From contig JACQJI010000005.1 of the NCBI GenBank assembly GCA_016198045.1, forward strand, positions 1 to 39,193: 39,193 nucleotides of DNA, written 5' to 3'. Within the stretch, counting starts at the first letter, position 1. Each line of letters opens with the position of its first letter. The notes beneath the pieces are model-generated. The model saw only the letters and a list, made by a program, of their open reading frames with translations, searched no databases and was not told the DNA's origin. The translations under genes and the position numbers were made by a program. Source of the stretch: Candidatus Doudnabacteria bacterium (GTDB taxonomy: Bacteria; Patescibacteriota; Doudnabacteria; UBA920; O2-02-FULL-48-8). Below, one piece after another: positions 9,401 to 16,188 of the stretch.

Positions 9401-9884
9401 ATTCGCTGACCAGCTGCTCGGCTTTTTCAAATTCAGAATTCAACAAGGCCCGGGGAATATCGCCGCGCATGCAGCCGGAGAGCCCGATTAACCCCTCGGC
9501 GTACTGGGCCAGCGCATTTTTATCGATTCTCGGATGGTAATAAAATCCTTCAAGATGGGCGATGGTGGACAGCCTCATCAAGTTTCTGTAGCCGCCGAAA
9601 TTTTTTGCCAGCAGAACCAGATGGTAGTAGTCGGCGTCGATTTTCGCGCGTTTATCCATGAGGCTGTCAATCGCCAGATAAGCCTCCATCCCGATGATCG
9701 GCTTGATCCCCGCCTGAGTGGCTTTTTTGTAAAATTCAACTGCCCCATACATCACCCCGTGATCAGTCAGGGCCAAAGCAGAAAATCCCTGTTTTTTTGC
9801 ATGATTAATCAGCTGGTCGATTTTGGGCATCCCGTCCAGCAGGGAATAGTGGGAATGAACGTGGAGATGGGTGAATGTAGGCAT
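6474..9884 (-). CDS. dnaE: DNA polymerase III alpha subunit
   Basis: This is the replicative polymerase catalytic subunit. From the chosen start it has 1136 residues, a normal DnaE length. The PHP domain is N-terminal (HLHVHSHYSLLDG at 6-18, then ALTDHGVMYGAVEFY). The polymerase palm has RGSAAGSLVSYGIGIT and the catalytic PDIDMDF at about 412-418. ASVHAAGIVI, YRPGPIESIPEYIRR, the helix-hairpin-helix region and a C-terminal OB fold follow. I chose ATG 9884 (MPTFTHLHVHS) because family members begin just before HLHVHS. The upstream ATG at 9896 lies inside a TATAAT, and a still longer frame would overlap the divergent gene. A TTGTAA-18-TATAAT promoter ends about 10 nt before 9884, so the mRNA may be leaderless. 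Confidence 0.96.
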   Translation of the reverse strand: MPTFTHLHVHSHYSLLDGMPKIDQLINHAKKQGFSALALTDHGVMYGAVEFYKKATQAGIKPIIGMEAYLAIDSLMDKRAKIDADYYHLVLLAKNFGGYRNLMRLSTIAHLEGFYYHPRIDKNALAQYAEGLIGLSGCMRGDIPRALLNSEFEKAEQLVSEYKKIFGPDSFFLEIQRHESADLEYSRKEKLLNERLVNLANKTDTPLVATNDSHYVKPEDANAQDLLLCVGMGVSVNEPNRLDMRQSNLSLRPAAEMQALFPDLPESLSNSMKIADLCDLEIPLNQRSFPDFPLPLGQSAASYLTELAFRGIAEKYGLNWVNIEETKRRLKPEIVERLEYELHVINKKNYSTYFLVVADFVNWARAQGIIATTRGSAAGSLVSYGIGITTINPLDYQLPFERFLTLERPLPPDIDMDFADSRRDEVIEYVTHKYGEDKVAQIVTFGTMMARAAVRDIGRALGVPYTKCDKIAKMVPHEKYGFHMTIEKALEINPELKDAYDKDPETKNLIDLALKVEGVARHASVHAAGIVIAPQPLSDYTPLQKDQDGKIITQYDMYSVEDAGLVKMDFLGIRNLSILGNTVEIVEHTKGVKVDLNKLPLDDKKTYQLLAAGKTMGLFQLGGSGMTRYLKELAPTNIFDIMAMISLYRPGPIESIPEYIRRKHNPKLIAYSDPKMVGILSMSNGIITYQDDVLLIAIHIAGYSWEEADKLRKAMGKKIPKEMAAQKEKFIEGCTQHSNYSRERALNLWQLIEPFAAYGFNKAHAASYAIVAYQTAYMKANYPVEFMAAVMTAEAGDAQTIADAVEECKEMGIEVLPPDINESLDNFTVIDDQHIRFGFSAIKNLGSDVVATIIAQRKLAGKFLSLEDFLTRVQTKNFNKKSWEALTKSGALDSFGERNTLLANTEAILEFARSHQRAMQEQQSSLFGDQVNFTAKLKLREVEKASEKDKLNWEKEFLGLYVSAHPLDEFSGQLKNLTQPIKKLAAITTTATIGGIITKVQKVLTKKGDQMVFTEIEDTTGMVEVLVFPSVLQKYQNLIQESKIVLITGRVSDKDGVPKFIAEEIRDLDSEPPAQTVTIKIPESANDDLFVSLKNLFQAHPGEMLVSLQIRGQQVKTPFKIKLSEDLKGKIKALLS

Positions 9885-9887
9885 TGT

Positions 9888-9923
9888 TAACGGCATTATA
9901 ATCTTTCTGATATAATGGTTACA
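9888..9923. promoter_or_regulatory. Divergent promoters for dnaE and the 9952 gene
   Basis: Minus strand: TTGTAA (9924-9919), 18-nt spacer, TATAAT (9900-9895), ending about 10 nt before the dnaE ATG. Plus strand: TATAAT at 9911-9916 with a poor -35 (TTAACG, 9888-9893). The two overlap, so the genes probably compete for polymerase. Confidence 0.5.
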
Positions 9924-9951
9924 AGAATCAACCCTAAGCCTGAGACAAAAA

Positions 9952-10773
9952 ATGCGCTTATTTAATTCTGACAACCAGCGGCTGCAGGAGCTGCTCCTAA
10001 TCGTGGATGATAACCTCGCGACCCTAAGCCGGTGGTGGCGGTGGGCGCTGATTGCCTGCCTAATCGCGGCCTTGCCGTTGTTTTTCGTTTTGAAATTCTC
10101 TTTTTACCAGTTAAACATTCGCGGTTATTCGCCACCGGCCGTGACCAGACCGGGCGGGGAAGTGATACCTCTGAGCGTGGTGGACAAGAGAATTTTTACC
10201 CTCGATGAAGGGTTATACTCCGGCTATGTCAGAATAAAGAACATCAATTTGGACCGGGGAGTCCCCGAATTGCCGTATCAAGCCGTGTTTAAGACTTTGG
10301 GAGGCAGCAGGGTTACCGCCGTATCCGGCAAAACTTTCATCCTGCCGGCCTCGGAGAAGATATTGGTGTTCAGCCGGTTCGACTCGGCACAAAAGCCGGA
10401 GGTATTGGAATTCGAGCTTCTCGAATCTCCACGATTTGCCTACAAAGGCCAATTGTCGAACATAAACTTAGAAACGCAAAGGATCGAGTTTGAAAGAGGG
10501 GCCGAGTTTGCCCTAACCGGAGCGGTGCGCAACACTTCCCCATTTACCCTCCGGCAGATTTACCTGCCAGTTTTGCTTTTTGACAAAGACAACAATATTG
10601 TGGCCGTAAATTCCACGACCATGAACCATGTTCAGTCTTCGGAAGTCCGCGCGTTTCGCGTTATTTGGCCCAAGCCGATTTCAGGCGCGGTTCGGGCCGA
10701 AATCAATCCTGAAGTCAACATCTTCGATCGCGATCTTTTGAGCACGCAATTAGAAGAAATCGAGACAAGGTGA
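9952..10773 (+). CDS. Single-pass membrane protein coupled to rodA, function unknown
   Basis: It has 273 residues. After a polar N-terminus with WWR there is one membrane helix at about 30-52 (WALIACLIAALPLFFVLKF). The rest is a beta-rich region predicted outside the membrane. Residues about 180-250 (LTGAVRNTSPFTLRQIYLPVLLFDKDNNIVAV) resemble FxLYD-type domains. Its stop overlaps the GTG start of rodA (GTGA), so the two are translationally coupled. This suggests a helper role in cell elongation or peptidoglycan synthesis, which is an inference from position only. Start ATG 9952 has no clear Shine-Dalgarno site. I know no close named family. Confidence 0.8.
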   Translation: MRLFNSDNQRLQELLLIVDDNLATLSRWWRWALIACLIAALPLFFVLKFSFYQLNIRGYSPPAVTRPGGEVIPLSVVDKRIFTLDEGLYSGYVRIKNINLDRGVPELPYQAVFKTLGGSRVTAVSGKTFILPASEKILVFSRFDSAQKPEVLEFELLESPRFAYKGQLSNINLETQRIEFERGAEFALTGAVRNTSPFTLRQIYLPVLLFDKDNNIVAVNSTTMNHVQSSEVRAFRVIWPKPISGAVRAEINPEVNIFDRDLLSTQLEEIETR

Positions 10774-11873
10774 GGTTTTGGCTATCTTCTTTCCGGTACT
10801 TTGATTGGTTTATCGCACCAAGCAGCATGTTGCTGCTGCTTTTGGGTTTGCTGATGATTTATTCGACTACCTTAAGCTCGCAGGGAAGCTTGTTTGTCAG
10901 GCAGATCGTGTTTGCGGTCTGCGGGATTGCGGCTATGTTATTTTTGGCTTTTTTCGACTACCGCGATCTGAAAAAAATCACGGGCTGGGCCTACGTTGCA
11001 ATCATTGTTAGCTTGGTTTTGGTGTGGCTGTTGGCCGAACCAATCAGGGGTTCGGCGCGCTGGATTGATTTGGGTTTCTTTCGTTTCCAGCCGGCGGAGT
11101 TTACTAAACTGATTATGGTAATTGTGACCGCCAAAGTTCTGGACCAGCATCGGGAGAAAATTAAGGATTTCCGCTATCTGTTTTTATCTTTGATTTATGT
11201 GCTGATTCCGATCGCCCTGATTTTGATCCAGCCTGATCTTGGTTCGGCGATTGTTATATTTTTGACTTGGCTGGGCATGATCAGTTTTTCGAGAATCAAA
11301 AAAATGCACCTCGTCTGGATATTTGTCGGCTTGCTGGCCACGGCGGTTGTGGCATGGTTTTTTCTGCTGCACGATTATCAGAAAGAAAGAATTTACACTT
11401 TTCTCGATCCGTCATCTGATCCCCAAGGGTCTGGGTATAATGTCATCCAGTCGATCATTGCCGTCGGTTCGGGGGAGTATTTCGGCCGCGGGGTTGGCAG
11501 GGGATTGCAGTCCCAGCTCAAATTTTTGCCGGAGAGGCAGACGGATTTTATTTTCGCTTCCACCGCCGAGGAGCTGGGGTTTGTCGGCAGCCTGCTAATT
11601 TTGGCCCTTTTTTTTCTGATTTTGTACCGCTTGGTGAAACTGATGAGCAGTACCAGGGATAACTTCGGCATGTATGTAACACTCGGGATTTTTTTCATGT
11701 TTTTGATCGAAATTCTGGTCAATGTCGGCATGAATGTCGGCCTGTTGCCGGTTACGGGTATCCCGCTGCCGTTGTTGAGCTATGGCGGCAGTTCGCTACT
11801 CACGGTGTTTTTGGCGTTGGGCATTATTCAAAGCATTGCCCAGCGCCGCAAAATCATCAAATTTGGCGGTTAG
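10770..11873 (+). CDS. rodA: SEDS-family peptidoglycan glycosyltransferase RodA
   Basis: This integral membrane protein of 367 residues has about ten hydrophobic helices. It is likely to polymerise lipid II during cell elongation, with a class B PBP partner not in this window. Diagnostic stretches include GSARWIDLGFFRFQPAEFTKL, the loop YQKERIYTFLDPSSDPQGSGYN, QSIIAVGSGEYFGRGVGRG, FLPERQTDFIFASTAEELG, and the C-terminal GLLPVTGIPLPLLSYGGSS. Length and loop favour RodA over FtsW, but the two are related and FtsW is the main alternative. It starts with GTG at 10770, overlapping the previous stop by 4 nt. Confidence 0.92.
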   Translation: MRFWLSSFRYFDWFIAPSSMLLLLLGLLMIYSTTLSSQGSLFVRQIVFAVCGIAAMLFLAFFDYRDLKKITGWAYVAIIVSLVLVWLLAEPIRGSARWIDLGFFRFQPAEFTKLIMVIVTAKVLDQHREKIKDFRYLFLSLIYVLIPIALILIQPDLGSAIVIFLTWLGMISFSRIKKMHLVWIFVGLLATAVVAWFFLLHDYQKERIYTFLDPSSDPQGSGYNVIQSIIAVGSGEYFGRGVGRGLQSQLKFLPERQTDFIFASTAEELGFVGSLLILALFFLILYRLVKLMSSTRDNFGMYVTLGIFFMFLIEILVNVGMNVGLLPVTGIPLPLLSYGGSSLLTVFLALGIIQSIAQRRKIIKFGG

Positions 11874-11874
11874 G

Positions 11875-11894
11875 GTCAAATTTCTAGCACCTGG
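11875..11894. repeat. Solo family A inverted-repeat arm
   Basis: GTCAAATTTCTAGCACCTGG differs at one of 20 positions from the right arm of the GIY-YIG element (30848-30867). No partner is seen nearby. It lies 2 nt after the rodA stop and directly abuts a promoter -35. Confidence 0.8.
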
Positions 11895-11923
11895 TTGACG
11901 CATGGTTTTTTAAACTTTAGAAT
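11895..11923 (+). promoter_or_regulatory. Promoter of the zinc-ribbon gene
   Basis: TTGACG (11895-11900), 17-nt spacer, TAGAAT (11918-11923). It starts exactly where the solo family A repeat ends. Confidence 0.65.
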
Positions 11924-11946
11924 ATAGAAAACATTAATACAACAGC

Positions 11947-12318
11947 GTGGCATTACCTCCACATAAAGCTGATTTCAAAAAAATTATCGAATGGCTGGCT
12001 TACATCCTGAAGTGTCCGATTTGTGGATACCGCTACAACCTGGAACAGACCAAAATCATCGATTCGAAAGAAAATAAGCCGTCGATCGGCGCCAACCTGC
12101 TTGTCCACACCGATTGCGAAAGATGCAAAAGTTCGGTGGTGTTTTCCATCGCCATTGACGGCCCGGAAATTTTTTCCGTGGGGATGGTGACGGATTTGAC
12201 TTCCCAAGACACGTCGAAATTCAAAAATAGCGCGGCGCTGTGCACTGATGACGTGCTGGCGCTTCATCAGTTTCTTAAAGCGTTTGATGGGGACTTTCGG
12301 AGGGCCTTGAGTAGTTGA
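11947..12318 (+). CDS. Small zinc-ribbon protein, function unknown
   Basis: The 123 residues have two cysteine pairs, CPICGY and CERCKSS, spaced as in a zinc ribbon, between helical ends. GTG at 11947 is the only reasonable start: no in-frame ATG precedes the first conserved-looking segment. A promoter lies 24 nt upstream and a strong terminator follows at 12344, so it is probably a single-gene transcript. There is no signal peptide or membrane segment, so it is likely cytoplasmic. Such ribbons bind nucleic acid or proteins; no specific role can be given. Confidence 0.75.
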   Translation: MALPPHKADFKKIIEWLAYILKCPICGYRYNLEQTKIIDSKENKPSIGANLLVHTDCERCKSSVVFSIAIDGPEIFSVGMVTDLTSQDTSKFKNSAALCTDDVLALHQFLKAFDGDFRRALSS

Positions 12319-12390
12319 TAGTTGATGGGTGATAGATGATAGAGCCAAGAGTATTCTTGGCTTTTTACTATCAACTATCAACTATAATCT
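12314..12390 (+). terminator. Intrinsic terminator inside a longer inverted repeat
   Basis: The stem GCCAAGA (12344-12350) and TCTTGGC (12355-12361) is followed by TTTTT. The flanks TGATAGTTGATGGGTGATAG and CTATCAACTATCAACTAT extend the hairpin imperfectly on both sides. Confidence 0.85.
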
Positions 12391-12405
12391 ATTAACTAAC
12401 TGGAG

Positions 12406-12434
12406 TTGACCAAAGCTCAAGAAAATGCTAGCAT
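12406..12434 (+). promoter_or_regulatory. Promoter of rplY
   Basis: TTGACC (12406-12411), 17-nt spacer, TAGCAT (12429-12434). The ATG of rplY begins 9 nt after the -10, so the transcript is probably leaderless. Confidence 0.65.
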
Positions 12435-12443
12435 GTGTAAACT

Positions 12444-13142
12444 ATGGACCAAATTACTTTAAACGCCGCCAAACGAACCACAATAGGAAAAAAAACGGAT
12501 CAACTGCGAAGGACAGGAAAACTGCCCGGGGTTTTGTATGGCCACAATTTGCCTTCGCAGCCGATTGAAGTTTTGGAAAAAGATTTTATGAAAGCTTTCA
12601 AGAAGGCCGGAGAGAGTACCTTAGTTAATCTGGTTGTGGATGGCGAAAGCAAGCCGGTGATTATCCATGAGGTTCAGCATCATTATCTGTCTGGACAACC
12701 GGTTCATGTTGATTTTTACGCGGTCAGAATGGACGAGAAGCTCCGAGCCCGCATTCCTTTGCGCTTCGAGGGCGAGTCGGCGGCAGTCGAGAACCAAGGC
12801 GGAGTTCTGATCAAAAACCACCAGGAAATTGAAGTTGAGTGTTTGCCAGCCGATCTGCCGCAGTTCATAGCAGTTGACATTTCCACGCTGAACACTTTTG
12901 AGGATGGTATCCGCGCTCAAGATCTGAAGGTCAGCGATAAGGTAAAGCTTCTTATCAATCCCGATGAAACCATTGCCAACGTGTCCCCGCCCAGATCCGA
13001 GGAAGAACTAGCTGAGCTTAAGGAAGCCCCAGTCGTTGAGGACGTGACCAAGGTGGAAGACGTGGTCAAACCTGAGGCTGTGGAGGCCGAAGGAGAAGCG
13101 GAAGCCCAACCAAAGGCGGAAAAACCAAAAACAGAAGAGTAA
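12444..13142 (+). CDS. rplY: Ribosomal protein bL25 (CTC/TL5 type)
   Basis: It binds 5S rRNA in the large subunit. The 232 residues have the N-terminal bL25 fold (AAKRTTIGKKTDQLRRTGKL then PGVLYG), HEVQHH followed by HVDFYAVR, and a C-terminal beta domain (GVLIKNHQEIEVECLPADLP) as in the long CTC form. The tail after residue 190 is highly acidic and low in complexity, rich in Glu, Val, Ala and Pro. The start at 12444 follows the -10 by 9 nt with no Shine-Dalgarno site. The deacetylase gene begins 19 nt downstream and may be co-transcribed. Confidence 0.95.
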   Translation: MDQITLNAAKRTTIGKKTDQLRRTGKLPGVLYGHNLPSQPIEVLEKDFMKAFKKAGESTLVNLVVDGESKPVIIHEVQHHYLSGQPVHVDFYAVRMDEKLRARIPLRFEGESAAVENQGGVLIKNHQEIEVECLPADLPQFIAVDISTLNTFEDGIRAQDLKVSDKVKLLINPDETIANVSPPRSEEELAELKEAPVVEDVTKVEDVVKPEAVEAEGEAEAQPKAEKPKTEE

Positions 13143-13161
13143 GATCCGATCCGAAATCCTG

Positions 13162-14160
13162 ATGCAGCTGGATTTATTTGACTATAAACCCCAAACCCCT
13201 GGACCCCTTTTGTTAAAGGGGACCAATTTTCTTTTGCTGCCGCAAAAGAAACCTTTTTTTGAGTCGCGCGAAATTCTGGCGGCATCTTTTTTGGTTGCCG
13301 CTTTGTTTATTAATTTAAATAAGCCTGACAAAATAAATCAACAGGCTATTGCCGGGGCTTTTGATGCCAGCACTGTATCCGCAGAAATAGAAACGCCCGC
13401 CGTCCTACCCATTATCCAAACACCAGCTCCGACTCCGGCACCTTTGCCCCATAAAAGTGTGGCAAAACCCTTGCGCGTAGAGAGAATCAATGTTCTTATT
13501 TTGATGTATCACCATGTTGGGGAGCCGCCGACTTCAAACGCTCTGGACCGTTCTTTGACCGTGAGTGCGTCTGATTTTGAAGAACAAGTGGCTTTTTTCA
13601 AGCAGCGCGGATACCAGTCCGTAGCTTTGGCGCAAGTTTATGCGGCCTTAAGCGCCGGGAGCGATCTTCCGGACAAACCAATCGTTTTTACTTTTGACGA
13701 CGGATACAAAGATGTGTTCGTCAATGCGGTGCCGATTTTGCAAAAGTACGGTTTTGCGGGAACTTTTGCGGTTGCCCCGGCATTGTTGGAAGGGAAAGGG
13801 TATGCCACTTGGGGCGAGGTATATTCGGCTTATCGGCAAGGCATGGAAATCGTTTCGCACTCCATGAACCATGTTGACTTCGCCAGTTCCGGATATAGCG
13901 ATGAATTTTTGATGATCGAGCTGGAGGGGTCTAAGTTGTTTTTGGAAAGCCGAATCAATGCGCCGGTCAACTTTTTCGTCTATCCCTACGGCCGCTATAA
14001 CGCACGCGCAATCGAACTAGTCAAAAAAGCCGGGTACAAAATGGCGTTTACCACCGAACTGGGCACTGAAATGAATCTCAATAAGGCATTCCGCCTGCCT
14101 CGCGTCCGCGTGCACGGCCAAGACGGGTTGGCTAAACTTAGAAAAGTTTTGGGTTTGTAA
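13162..14160 (+). CDS. Membrane-anchored polysaccharide deacetylase (NodB/CE4)
   Basis: The 332 residues have a short N-terminal cytoplasmic segment, one membrane helix at about 39-53, a Pro/Ala/Thr linker and a CE4 domain. Motifs: LMYHHVGEPP, TFDDGYKD (catalytic Asp and metal Asp), HSMNH (metal histidines) and FFVYPYGRYN. The family removes N- or O-acetyl groups from peptidoglycan or exopolysaccharide; here it would act on the outer face of the membrane. Residues about 13-22 (PGPLLLKGTN) are encoded by a near-perfect palindrome (13200-13225), possibly an inserted repeat. The 3' end overlaps convergent prmC by 23 nt. Confidence 0.92.
   Translation: MQLDLFDYKPQTPGPLLLKGTNFLLLPQKKPFFESREILAASFLVAALFINLNKPDKINQQAIAGAFDASTVSAEIETPAVLPIIQTPAPTPAPLPHKSVAKPLRVERINVLILMYHHVGEPPTSNALDRSLTVSASDFEEQVAFFKQRGYQSVALAQVYAALSAGSDLPDKPIVFTFDDGYKDVFVNAVPILQKYGFAGTFAVAPALLEGKGYATWGEVYSAYRQGMEIVSHSMNHVDFASSGYSDEFLMIELEGSKLFLESRINAPVNFFVYPYGRYNARAIELVKKAGYKMAFTTELGTEMNLNKAFRLPRVRVHGQDGLAKLRKVLGL
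13200..13225. repeat. Palindrome within the deacetylase N-terminus
   Basis: The core CCCCTTTTGTTAAAGGGG (13204-13221), flanked by TGGA and ACCA, makes an inverted repeat of about 26 nt in frame before the membrane helix. Confidence 0.6.
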
Positions 14161-15079
14161 TTTGAGCAAAACGAGGGCGTCTGGTCAGGTCTTTAAAGAT
14201 TTTTGTTTTAAAGTTTGGCAGATATTTCTTTGCCAGGTTTTTAATTTTGGCTGTCTGGCGGGGGTCCATTTCTAGGAAAATGTATTTCAATTTACCCCTC
14301 CCCCTTTGGGGGAGGGTGGCCGAAGGCCGAGAGAGGGTTATTTGTTTAAAAAGTTTTTCGATCAGTGCAAGCCCTTGCCTCTTAGCAATCAATGCCTTTT
14401 TTGGTTCAAACTTAGTGCTTGGGTCTTCCAGTTTGGCCAGATAGGGGAGGTTAGCGACAATAATATCAAAGCGTTGACGCTTCCAGGGTTTAAGCAAATC
14501 GCCATGTTTGAAAGCGATCCTGACTTTATGCCGGCGGGCGTTTTTTTTTGCAACCGAGAGAGCATTCGTTGATAAATCAGATGCAAAAAATTCTAACCCC
14601 TCACCCCCATCCCCTCTCCCGTGGGGAGAGGGGAGCTCCGTACGTTTTGGATTAGTTTGCAGTTTCCTTCTCCCAATGGGAGAAGGTGGCCAAAGGCCGG
14701 ATGAGGGGTTTGTTTCTAAAGTTTTAGCAAGAGAGATAATTATGCACCCTGAGCCAGTCCCGAGATCTAGAATTGACAGCGATCTTTGATCTTTGATCTC
14801 TGACAAAAGCAGTTCAACAAGCCCTTCGGTTTCCGGGCGGGGAATTAAAACATTTCGGTTTACAAAAAATTTCAGGCCATAAAATTCTTTTTCGCCGGTT
14901 AAGTAAGCCACCGGCCAGCCAGCTTTTCTTTTTTTGATTAATGAGAGGAATTTTCTTTTTTGATTTTTTGTTAATGTCTTTTCCGGATAGAAAAACAAAA
15001 AGGCCTTGTCTTTTTTTAGGACAAAGCTTAGAAGAACAGCAGCATCTGCGTGCAGTTTTAAGGATTCTCGAATTGTCAT
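14138..15079 (-). CDS. prmC: Release factor glutamine methyltransferase
   Basis: It methylates the GGQ glutamine of class I release factors using SAM. The 313 residues show an N-terminal helical domain, VLIPRPETE (78-85), the SAM motif LDLGTGSGC (104-112) and the catalytic NLPY (210-213), where most members have NPPY. Two stretches are foreign to the family: about 122-162 (SSGLWPPSPIGRRKLQ ... SPHGRGDGGEG) and about 249-264 (SRPSATLPQRGRGK). Both are encoded by palindromic elements and keep the frame. The start codon overlaps the prfA stop (ATGA), so it is made together with its substrate protein RF1. The 3' end overlaps the convergent deacetylase. Confidence 0.93.
   Translation of the reverse strand: MTIRESLKLHADAAVLLSFVLKKDKAFLFFYPEKTLTKNQKRKFLSLIKKRKAGWPVAYLTGEKEFYGLKFFVNRNVLIPRPETEGLVELLLSEIKDQRSLSILDLGTGSGCIIISLAKTLETNPSSGLWPPSPIGRRKLQTNPKRTELPSPHGRGDGGEGLEFFASDLSTNALSVAKKNARRHKVRIAFKHGDLLKPWKRQRFDIIVANLPYLAKLEDPSTKFEPKKALIAKRQGLALIEKLFKQITLSRPSATLPQRGRGKLKYIFLEMDPRQTAKIKNLAKKYLPNFKTKIFKDLTRRPRFAQITNPKLF
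14293..14340. repeat. Palindromic element in prmC, distal copy
   Basis: CCCTCCCCCTTTGGGGGAGGG and GGCCGAAGGCC are nested within ACCCCTC and GAGAGGGTT ends. About 48 nt, encoding 16 in-frame residues. Confidence 0.75.
14595..14712. repeat. Palindromic element in prmC, proximal copy
   Basis: The outer ends CCCCTCA and TGAGGGG are inverted. Inside are CCCCTCTCCC/GGGGAGAGGGG, CCTTCTCCCAATGGGAGAAGG and GGCCAAAGGCC. About 118 nt, encoding about 39 in-frame residues between the SAM motif and the next strand. Confidence 0.8.
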
Positions 15080-16131
15080 TTTTGGAGCATAGCTAACTGT
15101 CGTTTATAATCTTCAGCGATCAAGGTTTCCGTGATCTTGCCCAAACCCCCGTCCAGGATGACTTGGATTTGGCTGAAGTTTGCGTTGATGCGGTGATCCG
15201 TGATGCGGTCTTGCGGGAAATTGTATGTCCTAATTTTTTCCGACCGGTCGCCGGTGCCGATTTGGGAGCGTTTTTTGTCGCGCAGCTCCCTGGATTTTTT
15301 TTCCTGTTCAACCGCCAGCACCCTGGCTCGCAGTATATTTATGGCTTTTTCTTTATTCTGGGCCTGGCTGCGCTCATCCTGAATCATTACCATAATGCCG
15401 GTGGGCAGATGCGTGGCGCGGATGGCGGAATAAGTCGTGTTTACCGATTGTCCGCCGTGCCCAGAAGAAGTGGTGGCTTCGATTTTGATATCCTTGGGAT
15501 CAATTTTAAAATCACTTTCTTCAATCTCCGGCATGACTGCCACAGTCACAGTAGAAGTATGCACCCGACCGGATTTTTCGGTTTCTGGCACGCGCTGGAC
15601 TCTGTGCACGCCTGATTCATATTTAAACTTTGAGTAAGCCCCTTGTCCCAGGATTTCAAAAATTATTTCTTTAAAGCCGCCGATTGACGTGCGATTGGAA
15701 GAGGCGATTACCACTTTGTATTTTAATCTTTCGGCATATTTGGAATACATGCGGAACAGCTCGGCGGCAAATAGCCCGGATTCGTCTCCGCCGGCACCGG
15801 CTCGGATTTCCATGATAAGGTTTTTTTCGTCATAAGGATCTTTGGGCAGCATGGCGGCCTTGATTTCCTGTTCCAATTTTTCTTTTTCCGCGATCAAAGC
15901 AGGAAGTTCAGCCAGAGCCATTTCGGACAACTCTGATTTTTCCGCTGCGAGCTTTTTGTGTTCTTTAATTTCTCTTTCTAACTTTTCCAACCTTTCAACT
16001 TTGGAAACCATAGGCAAAAGCTCAGCTTGTTTCCTGCCGAGTTCAGCCAGCTCTTTTGGGTCGGCAGTTTTACTAAGCTTGTCGAGAATCTGTTGGTATT
16101 CAGTTTTGATATTCTCAAATTGAGGCCTCAT
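15076..16131 (-). CDS. prfA: Peptide chain release factor 1
   Basis: It terminates translation at UAA and UAG. The 351 residues contain RAGAGGDESGLFA, the codon-recognition tripeptide P-E-T (182-184, in VQRVPETEKSGRVHTS; RF2 would have SPF) and the catalytic GGQ (226-228, SGHGGQSVNTTYSA). The ATG (16131) comes only about 5 nt after the T-run of a hairpin at 16137-16178. The stop TGA overlaps the prmC start codon by 4 nt. The upstream gene on this strand is rpmE. The usual rpmE-prfA-prmC order supports the call. Confidence 0.97.
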   Translation of the reverse strand: MRPQFENIKTEYQQILDKLSKTADPKELAELGRKQAELLPMVSKVERLEKLEREIKEHKKLAAEKSELSEMALAELPALIAEKEKLEQEIKAAMLPKDPYDEKNLIMEIRAGAGGDESGLFAAELFRMYSKYAERLKYKVVIASSNRTSIGGFKEIIFEILGQGAYSKFKYESGVHRVQRVPETEKSGRVHTSTVTVAVMPEIEESDFKIDPKDIKIEATTSSGHGGQSVNTTYSAIRATHLPTGIMVMIQDERSQAQNKEKAINILRARVLAVEQEKKSRELRDKKRSQIGTGDRSEKIRTYNFPQDRITDHRINANFSQIQVILDGGLGKITETLIAEDYKRQLAMLQK

Positions 16132-16136
16132 AAATG

Positions 16137-16178
16137 AAAAAACACGGCTAACATCAGTATAACTGACTTTTACCGTGC
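16137..16178 (-). terminator. Terminator or attenuator between rpmE and prfA
   Basis: On the minus strand CACGG ... CCGTG arms enclose TCAGT/ACTGA, followed by TTTTTT (16142-16137). The T-run ends about 5 nt before the prfA ATG, so read-through or a promoter within the hairpin (TTATACT) is needed for prfA. Confidence 0.75.
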
Positions 16179-16188
16179 TTTCTAATAT

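Noticed and set aside
9885..9974. Longer dnaE start adding 30 residues
   Set aside because: It runs into the divergent gene and across two promoter -10 boxes, and DnaE proteins begin just before HLHVHS.
11947..11949. Recoded stop or alternative genetic code
   Set aside because: TGA ends several genes cleanly (the protease, prfA, rpmG), tRNA-Trp has CCA, and RF1 is standard. Nothing supports UGA reassignment.
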